Positions 59,601-64,000 of a stretch of DNA of 64,000 nt are shown piece after piece. The notes under the pieces were generated by a model. That model did no database searches. It was not told the origin of the DNA and saw only the letters and a program-made list of their open reading frames with translations. The first letter of the stretch is position 1, and every line of letters starts with the position of its first letter. Made by a program: the position numbers and the translations under genes. The DNA comes from Mangrovimicrobium sp033283385 (GTDB taxonomy: Bacteria; Pseudomonadota; Gammaproteobacteria; Pseudomonadales; Halieaceae), in the NCBI GenBank assembly GCA_033283385.1, contig JAWMQQ010000002.1, forward strand, positions 62,001 to 126,000, written 5' to 3'.

Positions 59601-60193
59601 TCGGCCTCCCGGTCGCCGTGTTCCGGCCCGGCATGATCCTGGCTCACAGTCACTACCGGGGCCAGCTCAACGTGCCCGACATGTTCACCCGCCTGCTCTA
59701 CAGCCTGGCGGTGACCGGCGTAGCCCCCGCCACATTCTATGCCGAGGACCTGTCGGGCGGGCGCCCCGCCGGGCGTTACGAGGGCTTCGCGGTGGATTTC
59801 CTGGCGGAGGCGATCACCCGGATCGGCGGGGCGGCAGGCAGTGGCTACGCCAGCTACAACCTGTCCAACCCCGGCGAGCAGGGTGCGGGACTCGACGAGT
59901 TTGTCGACTGGATGATCGAGGCCGGCTGCGATATACAGCGCCTGGACAGCTACGATGAGTGGTTCCGCCACTTCAGGACCGCCATGCACGCGCTGTCGGA
60001 GGAGCAGCAGCAGCAATCGCTGCTCGCGCTGGTGAGCCCCTACGCGCATCCCCAGCAGGCGCAGATGGGTGCGCAGCTGCCGACCGCGCGATTTGCGGGG
60101 GCCGTCAGGGCAAACGGCAGCGACATTCCCGGCCTGACGTCCGCGATGATTGCCAAATACGTGGCGGACCTGCGTTACATCGGAATGCTGTAG
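56666..60193 (+). CDS. car: carboxylic acid reductase (A-T-R)
   Basis: The 1175-aa multidomain enzyme reduces carboxylic (fatty or aromatic) acids to aldehydes with ATP and NADPH. The adenylation domain has LFYTSGSTGTPKGAMFP near residues 259-270 and YFRTGDVMAEL later. The carrier domain has FAELGGDSLSALELS with phosphopantetheine Ser694. The reductase domain has VLLTGATGFLGRF near 788 and NGYNLSKWAGE with the catalytic Tyr/Lys. The ATG follows GGCAGGAG. It is preceded by a palindrome-covered promoter and is convergent with a TetR gene. It needs a phosphopantetheinyl transferase not seen here. Confidence 0.95.
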   Translation: MASSTDLDSDVKQQMIKAAMAMAANDPQLAAAFPLEEVTRAKTRPGLCLAEIVQAIMEGYADRPALGWRARELVKDPASGRQRLELLPRFDTVSYRELWRQGGAVAAAWHRDERYALGSGDFVCILGFTSPDYAKAILACIRLGATYVPLQTSAPVRNHVDIMAETEPRVLVTSIDYLDAAIEAVLGGHAPQLVSVIEYDERDDDQRERLANARERLAGAGCGSVVETLAALVEAGAALEEAPLYIPAQGEDPLAALFYTSGSTGTPKGAMFPQSLSKTTWLASFPTPTMTLSFMPMAHLVGHGYMVLTLANGGTSFCSPKADLSTLFEDFSLARPTMASLVPRVCELFYHRYLGEVDRRVAGGADPAAVGEEIRTEMREKTLGGRLVSVGCGSASLAPATYEFMESMLGLHMSIGYSSTEIAGGTVLVDWKIQRPPVIDYKLDDVPELGYFNTDRPHPRGELLVKSSLFIPGYYKQPELNAEKFTADGYFRTGDVMAELGPDHLVYLDRRNNVQKLSQGEFVAVAKLEALYSHAQEIRQIYIYGTSERAYLLAVIVPSEALAAQLGADGAGADNVKAALRGALQRVAETEELNGYEIPRDFIVETEPFSLKNTLLTEVGKHQRPNLKSRYAQDLEALYDRLAQEQVDELRILRLSGAGMPRVEAVTRALCAILGIAPEEVDLECRFAELGGDSLSALELSKLLEDIFAVEVPVGVIINPAGNLQQVVETIDRELKATGRRATFASVHGKDATTVKASDFTLDKFIGADVLQAAAALPPPAGEVNTVLLTGATGFLGRFLALSWLERLSATGGKLVLVARGAEAVQARQRVEQSLATDPELLEHFNALAQQHLEVIAGDLGAPGLGLDDATWNRLAGSVDLIVHCGAHVNHRLPYNQLFPANVNGTAELVRLAITGRLKRFNYVSTLGVSILCKNHTVDEEGDIRLQAPAGEIGEGYANGYNLSKWAGEVLLREAHEQFGLPVAVFRPGMILAHSHYRGQLNVPDMFTRLLYSLAVTGVAPATFYAEDLSGGRPAGRYEGFAVDFLAEAITRIGGAAGSGYASYNLSNPGEQGAGLDEFVDWMIEAGCDIQRLDSYDEWFRHFRTAMHALSEEQQQQSLLALVSPYAHPQQAQMGAQLPTARFAGAVRANGSDIPGLTSAMIAKYVADLRYIGML

Positions 60194-60237
60194 TGGGCCG
60201 CGCGGCGGGGTGAATCCCCGGGAGGAGGGCGCGGGCG

Positions 60238-60861
60238 TCAGCGCCGCGGGGAGCAGCCGTGCAACAGCAGCCCGGTGATCTGCTGTGAGGTCTGTGCCAG
60301 GTCGACCTGCTTCCCGGTCATCGCCTGGTCCATCGCAATGGCGAAAAAGATGCCGAAGCTGGCCAGTTGCAGGAACCCGGGATCGACGGAGTCGTCCAGC
60401 AGCCCCTGCATGATTGACGCCTGGGCCTCCAGCAGGGGCTCGATCTTTTCGGCATAGAGCCTGGTACCAACCGCCTGGTCGGAAAACAGCGCCTGGCAGA
60501 GCAGTGGAAACATCTCGATGGTGTTGCTCAGGCGGTCCTGCATTCCCCGCTGGAGCTGCTCCGCCAGGATTTCCGCCGATGGCGCGTTGCGGTAAGCCTC
60601 GGAGCGCTCCGTCGCCCCCTCCAGCAGGGTCGCCAGCGGCTCGATCACCGCGGCCATGAACAGGTCTTCCTTGCTCTTGAAGTGATCGAACAGCGTGGCC
60701 TGGTTGATCCCCGCGGCCTGGGCGAGCTCGCGGGTGCGTGCCCCCTTCAGCCCGGAGCGGGCGAAGACCTCCCTCGCCGCCTCCAGGATCAGTTTGCGGC
60801 GTTGCTCGGCCGGGAGGTACTGCCGGCGTCGGGGCGAATCTTTCGGTTTTTTGGGGGGCAT
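60238..60861 (-). CDS. TetR-family transcriptional regulator
   Basis: The 207-aa regulator has an N-terminal helix-turn-helix (RKLILEAAREVFARSGLKGARTRELAQAAGINQATLFDHFKSKEDLFMAAV) preceded by a Lys/Arg/Pro-rich arm (MPPKKPKDSPRRRQ). The C-terminal helical ligand domain is 130 residues, with TetR_C-type FPLLCQALFSDQAVG. It converges with the carboxylic acid reductase gene, 44 bp away. It may control that gene through the palindrome at 56520-56567, sensing an acyl or aldehyde ligand; both points are inference. Confidence 0.92.
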   Translation of the reverse strand: MPPKKPKDSPRRRQYLPAEQRRKLILEAAREVFARSGLKGARTRELAQAAGINQATLFDHFKSKEDLFMAAVIEPLATLLEGATERSEAYRNAPSAEILAEQLQRGMQDRLSNTIEMFPLLCQALFSDQAVGTRLYAEKIEPLLEAQASIMQGLLDDSVDPGFLQLASFGIFFAIAMDQAMTGKQVDLAQTSQQITGLLLHGCSPRR

Positions 60862-60977
60862 GGGGGCTACGGTCCGGGGGTGCGACGGGGTTAAAACCCC
60901 TATAAAAATCAGTCGCTTGATAGAGTGGGCAGTCTCCGGAAGTGACTCCCGTTAGTCAAGTGTGGAAGCCCGCACCT

Positions 60978-61044
60978 GTAGGAGCCTGCTACGCAGGCGA
61001 TCGCGCGCTCCTACAGGGCAATCGCCTGCGTAGCAGGCTCCTAC
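60978..61044. repeat. REP pair
   Basis: The left unit starts GTAGGAGCCTGCTACGCAGG at 60978. A short GCGCGCTCCTAC remnant is in the middle, and the inverted unit ends CTCCTAC at 61044. The right edge supplies the stop codon of the following minus-strand gene. It occupies much of the 179-bp gap after tetR. Confidence 0.88.
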
Positions 61045-61355
61045 GGGGGCGGGGGGATCACCTCCCACTCGGGGGCTTCGTATTCGCCGATCACCCGCAC
61101 CTCCACGAATTCCGCCTGGCCGGCGATGATGCGCTGCACTTCCTTCGAGGGGTGGCTCTCCATCGCATCGCGCAGGGCCTTCGATTCCCACGTGGCGATG
61201 GCGAGCAGCGTATCCGGATGGCCGATCTTGCGGTGCAGGCGCGTACCCTGCGCACCCGGCGCGCACTGGATGATCTTGCTGGCGCGGACCCAGGCTTCGG
61301 CATAGGCCTCCGGCGGGTAGCCGGGGCGCATTTTCACCTCGAAGATAAAATGCAT
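61041..61355 (-). CDS. ABM/dimeric alpha-beta barrel protein
   Basis: The 104-aa protein resembles antibiotic-biosynthesis-monooxygenase-like dimeric alpha/beta barrels: FIFEVKMRPGYPPEAYAEAWVRAS, APGAQGTRLHRKIGHPDTLLAIATWESKALRDAMESHP, FVEVRVIGEYE. Its catalytic role is unknown; such proteins may be cofactor-free oxygenases or stress proteins. The C-terminus ends in four Pro directly before a TAG contributed by the REP, so its tail may have been changed. It follows phhB by 6 nt in an operon. Confidence 0.82.
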   Translation of the reverse strand: MHFIFEVKMRPGYPPEAYAEAWVRASKIIQCAPGAQGTRLHRKIGHPDTLLAIATWESKALRDAMESHPSKEVQRIIAGQAEFVEVRVIGEYEAPEWEVIPPPP

Positions 61356-61361
61356 CGCCGT

Positions 61362-61649
61362 TCAGGCCGGCAACAGGTCGATGGCTTCGGCCAGGGCGAA
61401 ATCACGCTCCGACAGGCCGCCGGCGTCGTGGGTGGTGAGGTCGATGCTCACCCGGTTGTAAACGTTGCTCCACTCGGGGTGGTGGTTGGCGCGCTCGGCG
61501 AGCAGCGCCACGCTGCTCATGAAGCCGAAGGCGGCGACAAAATCGTCGAAGCGGAAATCCCGGTGCAGCTTGCCGTCGCGCAACTCCCAGCCGGCAAGTT
61601 TCGGCAGCCGCGAATGAATGTCCTCGGGGGTCAGTTTCTGTATCGGCAT
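61362..61649 (-). CDS. phhB: pterin-4a-carbinolamine dehydratase
   Basis: The 95-aa protein matches PCD/DCoH: FDDFVAAFGFMSSVALLAERANHHPEWSNVYNRVSIDLTTHDAGGL contains the active-site His-His and the conserved Pro-Glu-Trp and Thr-His-Asp. It recycles tetrahydrobiopterin-type cofactors or helps molybdopterin metabolism. No phenylalanine hydroxylase is adjacent. The start MPIQKL at 61649 follows GGGAGC; an in-frame upstream ATG at 61691 would overlap the preceding gene's 3' end. Confidence 0.94.
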   Translation of the reverse strand: MPIQKLTPEDIHSRLPKLAGWELRDGKLHRDFRFDDFVAAFGFMSSVALLAERANHHPEWSNVYNRVSIDLTTHDAGGLSERDFALAEAIDLLPA

Positions 61650-61668
61650 GGGCGCTCCCTTGCTTGCA

Positions 61669-62427
61669 TCAACTTGTGAGCCAGGCGGCAAATGCCTGGA
61701 AGGTATCGGTGCTCGCCAGCATCCAGCGCGCCGGCTGCGAGACCAGCAGCACGACAGTGCCCCACAGGGTGACCGGGTGCAGGCGGCCCCGGGTGAGCAG
61801 GTCGTGGAAAATCAGCGGCAGCAGGAACAGGTCCAGCAGCAGGTCCGGGGTCTGGAAAATGGGAATCGGCGAGGGCGCGTGCACCAGCGGGGTGGGCCAG
61901 CGCGAGATCGCGGCGGCGATCATGGCGATGGAGCCCAGCAGCATCAGGCGCTTGTGGCTGGCGCTGTCGCGGCGCCGGGCGATGCCCAGCCCGACGAATA
62001 CCGCGAACAGCGTCACCGCCGCCAGCGGCTCGACGATGAAGATATGCGGCGGCACCGGCACATCGACAAACCCGGTGGGCCGGCTGGCGGCGATCACCGC
62101 GCCGGCGATGCCGAGCACCACCATCACCGCCGCCAGCACGGCGCCGCAGATTCCCAGTTTGCGGTGCAGGTCGATACGCCCGCTGTTGACCAGGCCAGCC
62201 TGCAGCAACAGCAGCCCGAACCAGGCGGCGAAGAACGCGCCGTGAAAGTAGAAAAACGGTTCCGCCGGCGAGTGCGCCGCGGCGTAGTCGCCGAACCAGG
62301 CGCGGAAGAAAAAGGTGCGTCCGAAGCCGACGACGACCGCGGCCAGGATGGCCGCGGTCATGGTGGTAAAGAAGATTCGCTCTGCCTGCGGGTTGTACGC
62401 CCTGGCGCTCGCTCTCGCTATAGCCAA
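61669..62427 (-). CDS. integral membrane protein of unknown function
   Basis: The approximately 252-aa protein has about seven hydrophobic segments, including TMTAAILAAVVVGFGRTFFF, FYFHGAFFAAWFGLLLLQ, ICGAVLAAVMVVLGIAGAVI and LLDLFLLPLIFHDLL. Conserved-looking His residues occur in FHGAFF, DLHRKLG, SHKRLML and FHDLL, a pattern reminiscent of small heme or redox membrane proteins. No family is claimed. TTG at 62427 is chosen because GGGGGA lies 7 nt upstream; the region before it reads as non-coding. It is the first of three minus-strand genes ending with the ABM protein. Confidence 0.72.
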   Translation of the reverse strand: MAIARASARAYNPQAERIFFTTMTAAILAAVVVGFGRTFFFRAWFGDYAAAHSPAEPFFYFHGAFFAAWFGLLLLQAGLVNSGRIDLHRKLGICGAVLAAVMVVLGIAGAVIAASRPTGFVDVPVPPHIFIVEPLAAVTLFAVFVGLGIARRRDSASHKRLMLLGSIAMIAAAISRWPTPLVHAPSPIPIFQTPDLLLDLFLLPLIFHDLLTRGRLHPVTLWGTVVLLVSQPARWMLASTDTFQAFAAWLTS

Positions 62428-62516
62428 GATAAATCCCCCGTCGTTGTTATCGGCCGGGCGCTGCGCCCGGCCGTTTTCTGTGACGACAGTATAGACTGCG
62501 AACGCCCGCGCGCGGC

Positions 62517-63461
62517 TCAGCCGCAACAGGCGGCGGCGATGCGCTCCACGTGGCGGTGGTCGGTGCCGCAGCAGCCGCCGACGACCTGCAGCCCCGGCAG
62601 CAGTTGCCGCAGATGCCGGTATTCCTCGCCGAACTCCTGCGGGTTGCCGTCGTCCAGCGTCTCGGCGGCGTCCAGTTCCGCGTGGCTGCAGCGCGAGGCG
62701 TTGCCGCGCACACCGCGAATGCGGCCCGGCCAGCCTGCGCCGCCCGCTTCCAGCACGCTGCTGAAGTGCGAGGGGTGGGCGCAGTTGATCATGTAGTACG
62801 CCGGGTAGCCGCCGGTCAGCGCGTCCACCCGGTCGATGGCGTCACCCAGCGCATCGCCGCTGGGCAGGCGGCCGTCGGTTTCCACCGTGAACGAGAGCAC
62901 TACCGGCAGTCCCGCCGCCTGCGCCGCCAGCGCGATACCCTCGGCCTCGGCGATGTAGTTGAGCGTGAAGGCGCTGACCATGTCGACGCCGGCCTCGGCA
63001 AAGGCCGCCACCTGTTCGCCGTGGTAGTCCCGAGCCTGCTCCGCGCTCATCTGTCCTTCCACCCGATAGCCGTCGCCGCGCGGGCCGATATTGCCGCTGA
63101 CCAGCAGCGGTGACAGGTCGCTGTACTGCGCGGCGAGCTCGCGCAACAGGGTCACCGCGTCGATGTTGGCGCCGCGGATATCCTGTGGCGAGTAGCCCAT
63201 GCGTTCGCCCCAGTCGCGGCTGGCGCGCCAGGTCGGTGTCTCCAGCAGGAAGCCGCTGCCGTACTGCCTGGCCAGCTCGAGGTAGCGGAGGTAGTAGTCG
63301 ACCAGCGCCTGCCGGCCCCACCCGGTGGAGAGCAGGTCGAAGGAGGCGAAGTGCGGCAGGTCGATGCCGTGGTTGAAAATCAGGTCGGTTTCCAGCCCGC
63401 CGTCGGTGAGGATGAGGCCGGTCTCCAGTTGAGCGAGTATGTGTTCGGTTTTAGTATGCAT
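62517..63461 (-). CDS. homocysteine S-methyltransferase-family protein
   Basis: The 314-aa TIM-barrel enzyme has ILTDGGLETDLIFNHG, FLLETPTWRASRDW, VSGNIGPRGDGY, SFTVETDGRLPSG, then the zinc ligands INCAHPSHF and GGCCGTD. It transfers a methyl group from S-methylmethionine or a related donor to homocysteine or another thiol. Length matches MmuM-like enzymes (about 310). MHTKTE at 63461 is the better start, with CAGGAGTTCAAGGAC upstream. It is a single gene; the 246-bp gap upstream holds the TetR operator. Confidence 0.9.
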   Translation of the reverse strand: MHTKTEHILAQLETGLILTDGGLETDLIFNHGIDLPHFASFDLLSTGWGRQALVDYYLRYLELARQYGSGFLLETPTWRASRDWGERMGYSPQDIRGANIDAVTLLRELAAQYSDLSPLLVSGNIGPRGDGYRVEGQMSAEQARDYHGEQVAAFAEAGVDMVSAFTLNYIAEAEGIALAAQAAGLPVVLSFTVETDGRLPSGDALGDAIDRVDALTGGYPAYYMINCAHPSHFSSVLEAGGAGWPGRIRGVRGNASRCSHAELDAAETLDDGNPQEFGEEYRHLRQLLPGLQVVGGCCGTDHRHVERIAAACCG

Positions 63462-63653
63462 TGTCCTTGAACTCCTGTTGTTGGCGTGAAATCCCATTCA
63501 CGTGCGGTGTGGAAATTCTCGGATTTTGCCCCGGATGTATCCAGTGGACCGCAGGTGCTTTTCTGCAGGACATTGTTTTTTGCGAGGTAAAACAAAAGCT
63601 TAAGGAAAGGACTGGAGGAATCTGCCGCGGCGGGCCCGCTTTTATCGGGCAAA

Positions 63654-63672
63654 ACTGTACCTGCGGTACAGT
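63654..63672. promoter_or_regulatory. perfect inverted repeat upstream of tetR, candidate operator
   Basis: ACTGTACC (63654-63661) and GGTACAGT (63665-63672) are exact complements around TGC, 35 bp before the tetR ATG. TACAGT in the right arm could serve as a -10. This is a typical size and place for TetR autorepression. Confidence 0.6.
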
Positions 63673-63707
63673 AGAAGTTGCGGCACAGCGAGGGAGCGGG
63701 CGGCAAA

Positions 63708-64000
63708 ATGACCAGGCGCGGCGAAGACCGGCGCGAGAAAATTCTCGATGTGGCCGAGGCGAGCATCCTGCAAAAGGGCTTCTCGGCGACCTCCATCGAG
63801 GAGATTCTCGACCGGGCGCATATCACCAAGGGCGGTTTTTTCTATCACTTCTCCGGCAAGATCGAGCTGGCGCGCGCGCTGGTGGAGCGCTACCTGCACG
63901 CCGACATGGTGTTTTTCGATTCACTGGAAGCGCGCGCCTGCGAGCTCACCGACGACCCCCTGCAGCAGATGCTGCTGTTCATCAACCTGCTCGCCGAGGC
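63708..64000 (+). CDS. TetR-family regulator, 3' end outside window
   Basis: The first 97 residues are seen. A TetR helix-turn-helix (KILDVAEASILQKGFSATSIEEILDRAHITKGGFFYHFSGKIELARAL) is followed by the beginning of the ligand-binding domain. GAGGGAGCG lies upstream of the ATG. The perfect inverted repeat at 63654-63672 suggests self-regulation. The regulated genes presumably lie beyond 64000 or include the divergent homocysteine-methyltransferase gene. Confidence 0.92.
   Translation, partial: MTRRGEDRREKILDVAEASILQKGFSATSIEEILDRAHITKGGFFYHFSGKIELARALVERYLHADMVFFDSLEARACELTDDPLQQMLLFINLLAE

Overview
The window is GC-rich, densely coded chromosomal DNA with short intergenic gaps. It has no tRNA, rRNA, insertion sequence or CRISPR array that I can see. 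The gene set suggests an aerobic, probably marine, gammaproteobacterium. A relative of the Halieaceae/Cellvibrionales is my best guess, from overall style rather than any phylogenetic test. Supporting genes are a split class II ribonucleotide reductase, NhaA, PfkA, SelO, AvtA, YhhQ, YbaK, acyl-CoA metabolism genes and a carboxylic acid reductase. REP elements of the GTAG-hairpin type are scattered throughout.

Layout. 0-2.4 kb: a dehydrogenase operon (SDR, 3-hydroxyisobutyrate-dehydrogenase-like, SDR). 2.4-3.2 kb: a 33-aa membrane peptide and a Kbp-like BON-LysM protein. 3.5-7.7 kb: the most novel-looking locus. A 41-aa peptide with a C-terminal Cys-x-Cys tail precedes a PqqD-like/M50 metalloprotease membrane protein, two acyltransferase-fold proteins with altered catalytic residues and a lipoprotein alpha/beta hydrolase. 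I read it as a candidate peptide-maturation (RiPP-like) operon. 7.7-12.3 kb: an IorAB-type molybdenum hydroxylase with a GNAT gene, then NhaA. 12.5-14.6 kb: a cysteine synthase fused to glutaredoxin, translationally coupled to an AhpD-like protein. 14.8-20.2 kb: a BTAD/AAA regulator with tightly packed DUF4242, OsmC and flavin monooxygenase genes. 20.4-36 kb: a fused PyrD-PyrK, a HAD phosphatase, SelO, a D-aminoacylase-like amidohydrolase, a P-type proton ATPase, AsmA, AvtA, DUF3667, M48 plus two YbjQ proteins, and a globin.

36-39.6 kb: the nrdJa-nrdJb operon behind a promoter carrying two NrdR-like boxes, next to a candidate small RNA on the other strand. 39.6-44.1 kb: an accessory island bounded by repeats. 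It holds an AAA+ ATPase, a decayed AlkB gene, a Nif11-leader peptide, a tandem DUF1508 protein and two unknown proteins. 44.1-54 kb: sulfotransferase, phospholipase D, pfkA, GFA, ybaK, amidohydrolase, yhhQ, MTHFS-like, VOC and alcohol dehydrogenase genes. 54.3-60.9 kb: a thiolase, an enoyl-CoA hydratase resembling only the front third of a FadB/FadJ protein, and a carboxylic acid reductase. The reductase is preceded by a perfect 22-bp palindrome over its promoter and converges with a TetR gene. 60.9-64 kb: small enzymes, a homocysteine-methyltransferase-family gene and a truncated TetR gene.

The REP elements are systematically positioned. In eleven genes the stop codon TAG is the TAG of a REP GTAG head. 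In two convergent pairs one REP pair supplies both stops.
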